A stretch of 64,000 bases of DNA from Brevibacillus choshinensis (GTDB lineage Bacteria > Bacillota > Bacilli > Brevibacillales > Brevibacillaceae). Positions 9,238-16,411 of the stretch are shown here, piece by piece; the first letter of the stretch is position 1, and each line of letters starts with the position of its first letter. A program made the translations under genes and the position numbers. The stretch covers positions 124,001 through 188,000 of the forward strand of contig NZ_LJJB01000010.1 of assembly GCF_001420695.1 (NCBI RefSeq), in the 5' to 3' direction. Below the pieces are notes generated by a model. It did no database searches, was not told the origin of the DNA, and saw only the letters and a program-made list of their open reading frames with translations.

Positions 9238-9270
9238 TCGGTCTTCACGATCATCCTTCCTTACTATTTT

Positions 9271-9303
9271 CGTTCTTTATAAGGAACGATATCTCTAAGT
9301 ATA
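9271..9303 (-). promoter_or_regulatory. EPS operon promoter with near-perfect SinR-type operator
   Basis: CGTTCTTTATAAGGAACG at 9271-9288 is an 18-base palindrome with one mismatched pair and two GTTCYTT half-sites. On the minus strand a TATACT -10 lies at 9298-9303, so the palindrome covers the expected start of transcription, about 35-50 bases before the first EPS gene. A -35 is indistinct (TTGTTA with a 15-base spacer). The layout repeats that seen at 1628. Repression by the SinR encoded at 9731 is inferred. Confidence 0.72.
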
Positions 9304-9322
9304 TTCGCCTGAAGAAAATAAC

Positions 9323-9366
9323 AAAAACGGCTAAAATAGCCGTTTTTAGCCATTTTAGCCGTTTTA
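9323..9366. terminator. Iterated GGCTAAAAT hairpin between sinI and the EPS promoter
   Basis: AAAAACGGCT (9323-9332) pairs perfectly with AGCCGTTTTT (9338-9347), and on the minus strand the stem is followed by a U-rich run, as in a Rho-independent terminator for sinI. A third copy at 9354-9366 makes the same minus-strand 3' arm able to pair with either of two upstream arms (11 or 13 bp). The hairpin insulates sinI from the EPS promoter or attenuates read-through. Confidence 0.7.
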
Positions 9367-9393
9367 ATACGATTATTAAGCTTTTTCATGTTC

Positions 9394-9409
9394 GTTCTTA
9401 AAAAAGAAC
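9394..9409. promoter_or_regulatory. SinR-type palindrome downstream of sinI
   Basis: GTTCTTAAAAAAGAAC has two perfect 6-base arms (GTTCTT/AAGAAC) separated by four A. It lies between the sinI stop and the iterated hairpin, about 106 bases from the operator at 9271, a distance that would allow SinR tetramer looping. No good promoter overlaps it. Confidence 0.6.
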
Positions 9410-9454
9410 AAAATGGTTACAATAATCCCACTTCCAAGCATTTGATTGGGCTTT

Positions 9455-9598
9455 TTAACGTTGAGCGGTCGCGTCCTTGGCCGCCAGCAGTAAAAAATTC
9501 CGGATATCTTCCTTCGATATTCCTAGATTTTTGGCTTCCACGATCAATTCTTTCCACTCATAATCTATCTCTTCGGTGCCGAACTCTTTAGCGAACAT
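9455..9598 (-). CDS. sinI: SinI-like anti-repressor (47 residues)
   Basis: Very short gene encoding a SinR antagonist. Reading from ATG at 9598 the product is 47 residues; the core IDYEWKELIVEAKNLGISKE followed by DIRNFLLLAAK closely follows Bacillus SinI and the C-terminal dimerisation segment of the SinR encoded next door (LDDEWNQLVLEAMKSGVSKE). In Bacillus, SinI binds SinR through this segment and strips it from DNA, allowing matrix genes to be expressed. GAGAGGAG precedes the start at suitable spacing. Here it is divergent from sinR, whereas in B. subtilis sinI and sinR are in tandem. It lacks a DNA-binding domain. The gene is short enough to be missed by gene finders. Confidence 0.9.
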   Translation of the reverse strand: MFAKEFGTEEIDYEWKELIVEAKNLGISKEDIRNFLLLAAKDATAQR

Positions 9599-9665
9599 GG
9601 TAACGACTCCTCTCAACCAGATTGCTCAATCCTTTCGCTTTATCAAAAGCCGCGTTTTTTCACTA

Positions 9666-9695
9666 TTAGGCAAAAGGTTCTTTTCCTGCTATAAT
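9666..9695 (+). promoter_or_regulatory. Candidate sinR promoter with possible SinR half-site
   Basis: A good -10 TATAAT (9690-9695) with a weak -35 TTAGGC (9666-9671, 18-base spacer) stands about 35 bases before the sinR start. A GTTCTTT half-site (9677-9683) lies in the spacer, which may give autoregulation. The -10 is well matched; the rest is tentative. Confidence 0.5.
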
Positions 9696-9730
9696 GGAAG
9701 AATCAGCAAAGAAAAAGGATGATTCTTTCC

Positions 9731-10060
9731 ATGATTGGGACACGTATCAAGAAACTGCGAAAAGAAAAGGGCATTTCCCTGTCGCAACTGGCTGAACGTG
9801 CTGGAGTTGCTAAGTCTTATCTGAGTTCCATCGAGCGGGATATCCAATCGAATCCTTCGCTCCAATTCATAGAAAAGATTGCTCAGGTACTCGATGTTCC
9901 CATGAACGTCTTGATCGAGAAAGACCCTTTGACCGAGCCTGATTTGGATGATGAGTGGAACCAATTGGTCTTGGAAGCCATGAAATCCGGTGTAAGCAAA
10001 GAAGAGTTTCGTGGGTTTCTGGAATATCAGAAATGGAAGTTGGCCCAAAACAAGGAGTAG
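9731..10060 (+). CDS. sinR: SinR master repressor of biofilm matrix genes
   Basis: XRE-family repressor of 109 residues, the same size as B. subtilis SinR (111). Seen: MIGTRIKKLRKEKGISLSQL, the recognition region AERAGVAKSYLSSIERDIQS, NPSLQFIEKIAQVLDVPMN, then the C-terminal Sin domain LDDEWNQLVLEAMKSGVSKE and FLEYQKWKLAQNKE. The near line-by-line match makes the assignment strong. ATG at 9731 matches the SinR start and sits about 9 bases after AAGGATG; an in-frame ATG at 9719 is part of that ribosome site. It is divergent from sinI and from the EPS operon, and GTTCTT palindromes lie at 9271, 9394 and 1628. It probably represses the EPS genes until titrated by SinI. Confidence 0.93.
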   Translation: MIGTRIKKLRKEKGISLSQLAERAGVAKSYLSSIERDIQSNPSLQFIEKIAQVLDVPMNVLIEKDPLTEPDLDDEWNQLVLEAMKSGVSKEEFRGFLEYQKWKLAQNKE

Positions 10061-10066
10061 CCGTCC

Positions 10067-10963
10067 TTACCTTTTTTGTGTGATGGTCTGACCCTGCATC
10101 CAATTTTCCAAATAGTGCAGCAATGGTGTCCGCAATTCATCGCTTCTCATCGCGAACTCAATCGTCGTCGTGATAAATCCTAGCTTCTCTCCTACGTCGT
10201 ACCGTACCCCTTCAAATTGATAGGCGTACACCGTCTGTTTTTCATTTAGACGCTGTATGGCGTCTGTCAGCTGAACTTCCCCGCCTGCTCCCTTTTCCTG
10301 ACTGTCCAATATCGCAAAAATGTCGGGGGTCAGGATATAGCGTCCCATGATAGCAAGATTGGAAGGCGCTGTGCCTTTTGGTGGCTTCTCCACACAGGCG
10401 CGTACCCGATACAAACCACCCTCCTCAGCGACTGGATCGATTACCCCGTATCTTGAAGTGTGTTCTTCAGGAACTTCCTGCACACCAATAACCGAACAGT
10501 TTGTATGCTCAAATATTTCTGATAATTGTTTGATGCACGGTACGTCCGAACGAACGATATCGTCTCCGAGCAAAACGGCAAACGGTTCATTCCCGACAAA
10601 TTTCCTCGCACACCAGATCGCATGTCCCAGCCCCAGTGGCTCTTTTTGTCTGATGTAATGAATGTTCGCGATCTTCGCGGAATAGCGAACCTGATCCAGT
10701 AAATCCAGCTTCTGCTTTTCCAACAGATTTTGTTCCAGCTCAAACGCGGAATCAAAATGATCCTCGATCGCTCGCTTTCCTTTTCCCGTTACGATGATGA
10801 TGTCCTCGATCCCCGCTTCGACCGCTTCTTCCACGATATACTGAATCGTCGGCTTATCTACGATCGGCAGCATTTCTTTTGGCATCGCTTTGGTCGCTGG
10901 TAAAAATCGGGTACCCAGACCTGCAGCCGGAATAATTGCTTTTTTAATTTTTGATTGTGCCAC
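10067..10963 (-). CDS. galU: UTP-glucose-1-phosphate uridylyltransferase
   Basis: Makes UDP-glucose from glucose-1-phosphate and UTP. The 298 residues match GalU/GtaB. Seen: [20 protein letters not shown] with the sugar-nucleotidyltransferase signature at residues 10-29, [31 protein letters not shown] and LLGDDIV. The GTG start at 10963 is preceded by AGGAGG, partly overlapping the end of the mutase gene 15 bases upstream, so the two are one transcript. It supplies UDP-glucose to Ugd and to glycosyltransferases. Its stop is only 6 bases from the sinR stop, the two genes being convergent, without an obvious terminator between them. Confidence 0.95.
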   Translation of the reverse strand: MAQSKIKKAIIPAAGLGTRFLPATKAMPKEMLPIVDKPTIQYIVEEAVEAGIEDIIIVTGKGKRAIEDHFDSAFELEQNLLEKQKLDLLDQVRYSAKIANIHYIRQKEPLGLGHAIWCARKFVGNEPFAVLLGDDIVRSDVPCIKQLSEIFEHTNCSVIGVQEVPEEHTSRYGVIDPVAEEGGLYRVRACVEKPPKGTAPSNLAIMGRYILTPDIFAILDSQEKGAGGEVQLTDAIQRLNEKQTVYAYQFEGVRYDVGEKLGFITTTIEFAMRSDELRTPLLHYLENWMQGQTITQKR

Positions 10964-10978
10964 GTCCCCAACAACCTC

Positions 10979-12745
10979 CTAGGAAAACCGAATCAAGTCG
11001 GGCAAAGCTCCCTGAAGCAGCAACATTTTCTCTTCTGCTTGCTCTTTGTTGTACGGGGAATTCGTACTGAGGTACACTTTCATCTTGGGTTCCGTACCGG
11101 ATGGCCGGACAGTTATCCACGACCCATCTGCCAAGATGATTTTTATGACGTTTGCCTTCGGAAAAAACAACGGTTCCACTTGCCCTGTCCCCATCACCTT
11201 TTTTATCTGCAGTTCATAATCCTCTACTACCGACACTGCATAGCCTGCTATTTGTTCGGGTGGATTCTTCCGCAGGTTTGCGATGCTTTCCTCCATCTGC
11301 TCGCGTCCTTCTTTTCCCGCGACAGTCAAGGAATGAAGCTTTTCACGATAGTAACCGAACTTGCTATAAATCTCCTCCAATACCTGAAATAAATCTTTTC
11401 CTCTCTGTTGGTAGTAGAGGGCCATCTCAGCAACCAGTACCGTGATTTGTACAGCATCCTTATCACGGACAAAATCTCCCGCCAAATACCCGTAGCTTTC
11501 TTCATAGCCAAAAACGAAAGTGCGTGATCCAAGCGAACAGCACTCTTCGATCTTTTCACCGATGTACTTGAATCCGGTGAGCGTCTGGAGAGTCTCGACT
11601 CCATAGCTCTCGGCAATTTTCTCTCCCAGATCCGAGGTTACGATTGTTTTCAATACCAGGCCATTTTGTATCGTTCGACCTTTTACAGCCGATTGTCCCA
11701 GCAAATAGTACAGGAGCATGGCTCCTAGTTGATTCCCGTTGACCATCTCATACTTTGTCCCCGTTTTGACCAGAACTCCCAGTCGATCGGCATCCGGATC
11801 TGTTGCCATGATTAGGTCTGCCTGCTTTTCAGACGCGAGCTGCAAAGCCAGTTCAAACGCTTCCGGCTCCTCGGGATTTGGTGCTTTAACGGTAGGAAAA
11901 CGTGGATCCGCCGTCGCCTGTTCCTCGACGATCTGAACACGGGTAAAACCTACCCTTTTTAACAAGTCAGGGATCACTTTGACCCCAGTTCCGTGCAGCG
12001 GCGTATAGACGATCGAAAGGCTATCGCCATTTTCCTCAATCAACGCTCGCTGGTGCAGCAGCAGTTCCACTTGTTGACAATACGCTTCCACGACTTCATT
12101 TCCAATCGAAATGATTCGCTCGTCAGCGCTATCGGTGGACCATGCAATGGCTGGAAGGATCAGTGGATCTCCTATTGCCTGAATTTCGGCGTAGATGCTT
12201 TGAGCATCTTCTTCGGTGATTTGACCTCCATCTTGATTGTATACTTTGATTCCATTGTATTCGGGTGGATTGTGACTGGCGGTGAGCACGAGACCCGCGG
12301 AGGCTTGGAGATGACGAATGGCAAAGGAGAGCAGTGGAGTCGGAGCAATGTCAGGAAACAGATAAACCTTTATTCCTGTATGAGCGAGGAGCGTCGCCAT
12401 TTCACAGGCGAACTCCCTGGAGTATTTACGAGAATCGTAGGCGATGGCAACACCCTTTTGAGTGGCTGTCTCCCCTTTTTTGCTGAGGTAGTGGGCAAAA
12501 CCTTGTGCAGCTCTGCGAACCGTATAGATATTCAGACGATTCGTTCCTGCACCGATGATTCCCCTCATCCCTCCTGTTCCGAATTCCAAGTCCTTATAAA
12601 ATCGCTCCTCTATCTCAGTGCTATCAGACTGGATGAGCTGTAGCTCATCCAGAAGGTCAGTCGGCATCGACGTGTGCTTCAACCAGCGCGTGTATTCTTC
12701 CATGGCACCAGGACTAGGGTTCGTTACCTCATTCTTTTCTAGCAT
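10979..12745 (-). CDS. pgcA: Alpha-phosphoglucomutase / phosphomannomutase
   Basis: Interconverts hexose-6-phosphate and hexose-1-phosphate. The 588 residues are typical of the PgcA-type alpha-phosphoglucomutase of Firmicutes. Seen: GTGGMRGIIGAGTNRLN near residue 55, the phosphoserine loop TASHNPPEYNGIKVYNQDGG near 150, the metal-binding DPDADRLG, sugar-binding GYEESYGYL, and the phosphate-binding RPSGTEPKMKVY close to the C-terminus. ATG at 12745 has AGAGGTGA 5 bases upstream; the GTG at 12754 lies within that site. It is co-transcribed with galU and provides glucose-1-phosphate, and perhaps mannose-1-phosphate for ManC. A sigma-A-like promoter lies at 12835-12863. Confidence 0.94.
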   Translation of the reverse strand: MLEKNEVTNPSPGAMEEYTRWLKHTSMPTDLLDELQLIQSDSTEIEERFYKDLEFGTGGMRGIIGAGTNRLNIYTVRRAAQGFAHYLSKKGETATQKGVAIAYDSRKYSREFACEMATLLAHTGIKVYLFPDIAPTPLLSFAIRHLQASAGLVLTASHNPPEYNGIKVYNQDGGQITEEDAQSIYAEIQAIGDPLILPAIAWSTDSADERIISIGNEVVEAYCQQVELLLHQRALIEENGDSLSIVYTPLHGTGVKVIPDLLKRVGFTRVQIVEEQATADPRFPTVKAPNPEEPEAFELALQLASEKQADLIMATDPDADRLGVLVKTGTKYEMVNGNQLGAMLLYYLLGQSAVKGRTIQNGLVLKTIVTSDLGEKIAESYGVETLQTLTGFKYIGEKIEECCSLGSRTFVFGYEESYGYLAGDFVRDKDAVQITVLVAEMALYYQQRGKDLFQVLEEIYSKFGYYREKLHSLTVAGKEGREQMEESIANLRKNPPEQIAGYAVSVVEDYELQIKKVMGTGQVEPLFFPKANVIKIILADGSWITVRPSGTEPKMKVYLSTNSPYNKEQAEEKMLLLQGALPDLIRFS

Positions 12746-12834
12746 GAAAGTCACCTCTGGATTTTAGCATCATCTTCTCAACCATGCTCCATTATTCAAC
12801 TTGCTACATAATGGGAGCTTCGTCGGATAGGCTT

Positions 12835-12863
12835 ATACTACAATACGCCTATTTGAATGACAA
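12835..12863 (-). promoter_or_regulatory. Candidate sigma-A promoter of pgcA-galU
   Basis: On the minus strand TTGTCA (12858-12863) and TAGTAT (12835-12840) are separated by exactly 17 bases, about 90 bases upstream of the pgcA start. Four of six bases match at the -10 and five of six at the -35. Confidence 0.55.
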
Positions 12864-13044
12864 TAGACTTAATTTGTCGTTTGACGCGAACAAATAGCGA
12901 ATTTTGAATAGAATGTCGATTTGTCAATAGTCTTTTTAACGCATTATTTCTACCATAATCTTTTTACATTCTCAGTCGCAACTATCTAAAGTTAGTGTTT
13001 TCAGAAATGAAGACGGTTTCGAAAAAGTTTTATCAATAAAACAT

Positions 13045-13075
13045 ACACCTCGTGCCTTTTATTGCTCCGAGGTGT
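13045..13075 (-). terminator. Terminator of the beta-helix gene
   Basis: ACACCTCG (13045-13052) pairs with CGAGGTGT (13068-13075), an 8-bp perfect stem. The minus-strand continuation ATGTTTTATT is T-rich. It lies about 30 bases beyond the stop at 13107. Confidence 0.65.
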
Positions 13076-13106
13076 CTCCACGTCGACCGAGTAGCGACCA
13101 AAGGCA

Positions 13107-14555
13107 TTAGTTGCCTGTATAGCTGATCATTTGTACCCAGTCTGTATTCAATACGTTGTTGCTACCCGTTGTCAAACGACACCAGCCTAAGACGATATAT
13201 CTGCTTCCGCTTGTGCCTTTGACGGATGGGGCTGTATTTTCGATTCGATCGCCAGCCGTCCATCTTCCTGAAGTCGGCATCGCTGTACCTAGCATCCGTT
13301 TGAGACCATTCACGATGGTCCCTTTGTAGATGACTCCATTTACATTGATACAGGTCGTCGTCCCGTTTTCATCGACATACGTTCCGCTACTATTGTTACT
13401 GTAGGAGACATAGCTATTGCCGTTTGTCGGAAGTTGGCACAAATTGAACATGACATCTGCCCCGTTTTGCACGATGTGATTAAAGTTGTTAGTCGTCGAC
13501 AGAGTATAGGAATTATCTGATGGGTCGGATGTTTGATAATTGGGGAATTTGCAGGCGTTAAAGACGATATTGGATGAGCCTGTCGCAAAAACAACCCCAG
13601 ATGTTCCTCTCGTTACGGGAGCACCCAAGAGATAATAGGAGTTAAAAGCATTTACTACCGCAGCCGTATTCTCAAAATAGAGCACGTCCCCTTTGATATC
13701 CTCAGCCCCACATCCGTTCAGTGTGACCCCATTGCATTTCTTAAAAGAATACGCACGAGCTGTTCCGCTGTTCACATGGTCTACGCCACAGCTCGTAAAT
13801 GTGGAGTAGTTGAGCAACGTGATGTCAATGCCTACTTGAGCCGTGTTCGCCCAAACATTCGTGGCATTCAAGCTTGTGCCAGTCCCGTTGTTAGTCCCGT
13901 CATCCTGCCAACAAAGGGCAGATACACAGTCCCTGGCGAAGAATTTATCGATTTTCGTCATCCAGGAATCATAGGTGAAGAAACCGTAGTCACAGTAGTA
14001 GGTTTGGATATTGCTGAAGGTAGCGTGGGTCGTTCGGGGGGCGTAGATGCCGTATCGTACTCGTTTGGGGGCGGTGGAGTAAAGCGACAAAAACTGGAGT
14101 GAGGTATTGTAATTGGTGTTATTTTCACCATGGTCTACGAGGAAAAAGGCGTCGACATTATAATCGTCGGTGATGGCACTTCCCCGCGATTTTCGCGTTT
14201 TAGCTCCGTATGTGTTGTTCGTCGTCTTTTCGATGATCGTACACGGCACAAATGTAAATTTACCCGTGTAGATGTCATCCAATACAACAGATGAGATGGA
14301 TGTTCCTTCGAGTACGATCCCTTGTGGAGGCAACAAAATCGGTTTGCGGATCTTAAATCTTTGGATTGGAAACGAAACGATCCCTTGAATGTTGGATTCG
14401 AAGCCGGTAGAACTGTTACTTGCCTTTTGCGACACGTCGTTGACAGCTCTCTGGATCGCATCTGACCAGTCTTCCGTCGCCGTCCCGACATTCACAGCAT
14501 ATTGCTTATAATCGGTGATAGAAACCACATACGGTTGTGGTGTTAATATACTCAT
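13107..14555 (-). CDS. Right-handed beta-helix protein resembling phage tailspikes / polysaccharide lyases
   Basis: Protein of 482 residues of the pectate-lyase-3/tailspike type. Seen: an N-terminal ITDYKQYAVNVGTATEDWSD segment, as where many beta-helix enzymes begin their first coil, AIQRAV, then FPIQRFKIRKPILLPPQGIV followed by LEGTS, and a long body rich in Asn, Thr, Ser and Gly with repeated short strands (for example FSNIQTYYCDYGFF, SFKKCNGVTLNGCGAEDI). The C-terminal GTAMPTSGRW and GDRIENTAP resemble tailspike ends. No signal peptide or membrane helix is visible. It stands alone between terminators beside the EPS genes, with an LCP protein next. An EPS depolymerase or modifier of phage origin is a reasonable inference, but the substrate is unknown. 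The ATG at 14555 follows GGAAGG. Confidence 0.72.
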   Translation of the reverse strand: MSILTPQPYVVSITDYKQYAVNVGTATEDWSDAIQRAVNDVSQKASNSSTGFESNIQGIVSFPIQRFKIRKPILLPPQGIVLEGTSISSVVLDDIYTGKFTFVPCTIIEKTTNNTYGAKTRKSRGSAITDDYNVDAFFLVDHGENNTNYNTSLQFLSLYSTAPKRVRYGIYAPRTTHATFSNIQTYYCDYGFFTYDSWMTKIDKFFARDCVSALCWQDDGTNNGTGTSLNATNVWANTAQVGIDITLLNYSTFTSCGVDHVNSGTARAYSFKKCNGVTLNGCGAEDIKGDVLYFENTAAVVNAFNSYYLLGAPVTRGTSGVVFATGSSNIVFNACKFPNYQTSDPSDNSYTLSTTNNFNHIVQNGADVMFNLCQLPTNGNSYVSYSNNSSGTYVDENGTTTCINVNGVIYKGTIVNGLKRMLGTAMPTSGRWTAGDRIENTAPSVKGTSGSRYIVLGWCRLTTGSNNVLNTDWVQMISYTGN

Positions 14556-14659
14556 CTATCTACCTTCCCTTCTAATGTGGAGTTGACCTGCAATACGATA
14601 TGCAAACGAATCAATTTAGCCACGGCTTCTCCAATTTTCCGCTGACCACTAGTCCCTCT

Positions 14660-14699
14660 AAAAAAACAAGCTGACCAACCTGATAGTCAGGTGTCAGCT
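14660..14699 (-). terminator. Terminator of the LCP gene
   Basis: On the minus strand AGCTGAC pairs with GTCAGCT, and ACCTGA with TCAGGT, around a 3-base loop (14669-14699), followed by a TTGTTTTTTT run. It lies 28 bases after the LCP stop codon. Confidence 0.85.
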
Positions 14700-14727
14700 A
14701 GACAAAGGCGAATGCCACTTCCTGCAG

Positions 14728-15714
14728 CTAGGAATGCTGCGCAGAACCGTGCAGGACCGTATCGATCTCTTGTTTGATTCGTGACCGTTCCTCATCAGGT
14801 ACCACATAATAGTAGATTCCGTTGATCATCTCACCTTGGCCACCGATTCTGAGCACATTAATTTGATCGAGTGCACTCTTGTAATGGAACATGAGATTTT
14901 GCATGTCATCAAAGGTGAGATTGGTTTTGACACTGGAGCCGATATCGGCCAGCACTTCATCCAGCTTGTTGACCGTGCCGATTTCCTTGGCTTTGGCCAT
15001 CAATTCCTCGATGATCAATTGCTGTCGCTTATTGCGGCCGAAATCCCCCTCCGGATCATCGTGTCGCATGCGCGCATAAGCCAATGCCCTTTTTCCATCC
15101 AAAGAAATCTTCCCCTTCTCAAAGCGAAACCCTTCGTAACTGAAAGCACGCGGATTGTCCACCTCGACCCCTCCCAGGGAGTCGATGATATTGAGAAAGC
15201 CTTCCATATCTACCTTCACGTAATAATCGATGGGGGTATTCAAAAAACTCTCGACCGTCCGAACCGTCGCAGACATCCCTCCGAATGCATAGGCATGGTT
15301 GATCTTGTCCTGCCGTCCTACATCAGATATTTGCGTGCGTGTATCGCGCGGGATACTAAACATCAACGTCTTCTTTAACGAGGGATTGCTGACCAAGTAA
15401 ATGATGGTATCGGAACGGCCTGCATCCGTCCCTCGCTTGTCAACACCAAACAACAAGATGGAAATCGCCTTATTCGCTTGCTGGTCGTCCGTTTTCTGTT
15501 CTTTTGTGGTGGGGACATCAGTCGCCTGAAAAGGTTGTGGTTGTGGTTGTGGTCCTAAGGGAGGTGGAGCTTGAGCTGCTGAAACGGAAGTCAAAGGATC
15601 ATAGATCGCATTTGCTGTCTCCTCAACGTTTTTGTACAGTTCATAAAAATACCAGGAAGCCGCTCCAGTACCTATTACAAAAATAATGAGCAAAACTCGC
15701 AAGAATCTTTTCAT
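14728..15714 (-). CDS. LytR-CpsA-Psr (LCP) family cell-wall polymer ligase
   Basis: LCP proteins transfer teichoic acid or polysaccharide from undecaprenyl pyrophosphate to peptidoglycan outside the membrane. The 328 residues show an N-terminal anchor helix (RFLRVLLIIFVIGTGAASWY), a Pro/Gln-rich linker with PPPLGPQPQPQPF at about residues 50-62, then the LCP domain: SILLFGVDKRG, GRSDTIIYLVS, the FSIPRDTRTQI strand with the conserved Arg and Asp, KINHAYAFGG, and LDGKRALAYARMRHDDPEGD followed by FGRNKRQQ. All the lipid-phosphate-contacting arginines are present. It is a single-gene unit with its own terminator. Its place beside the EPS locus suggests it may anchor that polymer or wall teichoic acid; this is inferred from position. 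Confidence 0.92.
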   Translation of the reverse strand: MKRFLRVLLIIFVIGTGAASWYFYELYKNVEETANAIYDPLTSVSAAQAPPPLGPQPQPQPFQATDVPTTKEQKTDDQQANKAISILLFGVDKRGTDAGRSDTIIYLVSNPSLKKTLMFSIPRDTRTQISDVGRQDKINHAYAFGGMSATVRTVESFLNTPIDYYVKVDMEGFLNIIDSLGGVEVDNPRAFSYEGFRFEKGKISLDGKRALAYARMRHDDPEGDFGRNKRQQLIIEELMAKAKEIGTVNKLDEVLADIGSSVKTNLTFDDMQNLMFHYKSALDQINVLRIGGQGEMINGIYYYVVPDEERSRIKQEIDTVLHGSAQHS

Positions 15715-15839
15715 CAGCCAACTCTCCTACTCAGGTCATTGGACAATCCCACTACTCCTAGCGTATTACGCCCCTCCGTATCTATTGACTCGCAACAGAA
15801 ATTTCACATTTGTTTGGCTTTGACTAGCTACCCAAGTGT

Positions 15840-15869
15840 ACAAAAAACAGCGATCGTGATTGATCGCTG
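15840..15869 (-). terminator. Terminator of the 131-residue protein gene
   Basis: CAGCGATC (15848-15855) pairs with GATCGCTG (15862-15869) around a 6-base loop; the minus strand continues TTTTTTG. It lies 18 bases after the stop at 15887. Confidence 0.85.
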
Positions 15870-15886
15870 CATCTTGCTGCCTACCT

Positions 15887-16282
15887 TCACCCGATGACTT
15901 GCAAATGAGGGTTATATCGTTTTACGTACTGATAAATGTCATCCCCAAACAGTTGGGCCTGCACTGGATTCACCGATTGTTTCGCCAAATGCGCTGCGAG
16001 CTCCTCGCGTCCTCGTTCTAGGCGCTTCCGAGCGACATCAGGGAGCGTCAAAACATGGGGCACCAACACTTGCAAAAACCAATTACCAACATGCTCTTCG
16101 GAAACGTCTATTTCCAGTTCAATGTCTTTGCTATCAAATTCAAAGAGATGGGTAAACAGCGATTCTCTGTCAGGTGTAGCAAGAGCGGAGATATCAACGT
16201 GTATCACACTCAAATAATATTCCTCGTTAAATAGGACAATTTCCGTATCAATCGCTTGATACTTTTTGGTCACCTGATCCAT
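15887..16282 (-). CDS. Uncharacterised 131-residue cytosolic protein
   Basis: I do not recognise a family. The protein is soluble, without signal peptide or membrane helix, and acidic in the middle (FDSKDIELEIDVSEEHVGNW). The N-terminal part reads like alternating beta strands (TEIVLFNEEYYLSVIHVDIS) and the C-terminal half like helices (VARKRLERGREELAAHLAKQ, VQAQLFGDDIYQYVKRYNPH). ATG at 16282 follows GGAGGG. It is a single gene with a strong terminator, lying between the LCP gene and sftA. Base use is like its neighbours. Confidence 0.8.
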   Translation of the reverse strand: MDQVTKKYQAIDTEIVLFNEEYYLSVIHVDISALATPDRESLFTHLFEFDSKDIELEIDVSEEHVGNWFLQVLVPHVLTLPDVARKRLERGREELAAHLAKQSVNPVQAQLFGDDIYQYVKRYNPHLQVIG

Positions 16283-16411
16283 AAGCCCTCCTGATAGTTC
16301 ATGACATATCTTTTAGCATACTATATTTTCGAATATTTAGGCAACTAATCATAAAGTAGGGATGTGGTCAGGGCCTCGCTCACGAGCAAGACCCTCCCCA
16401 TCCTTTGCCTT

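Larger units (their letters stand above)
12746..13106. other. 361-base gap between pgcA and the beta-helix gene
   Basis: AT-rich. It holds the putative pgcA promoter (12835-12863) and the terminator of the beta-helix gene (13045-13075). No small gene with a ribosome site was found in the remainder. Confidence 0.7.

Noticed and set aside
16364-16394. Imperfect inverted repeat downstream of sftA as a terminator
   Set aside because: The stem is broken by mismatches and no T-run follows on the minus strand.
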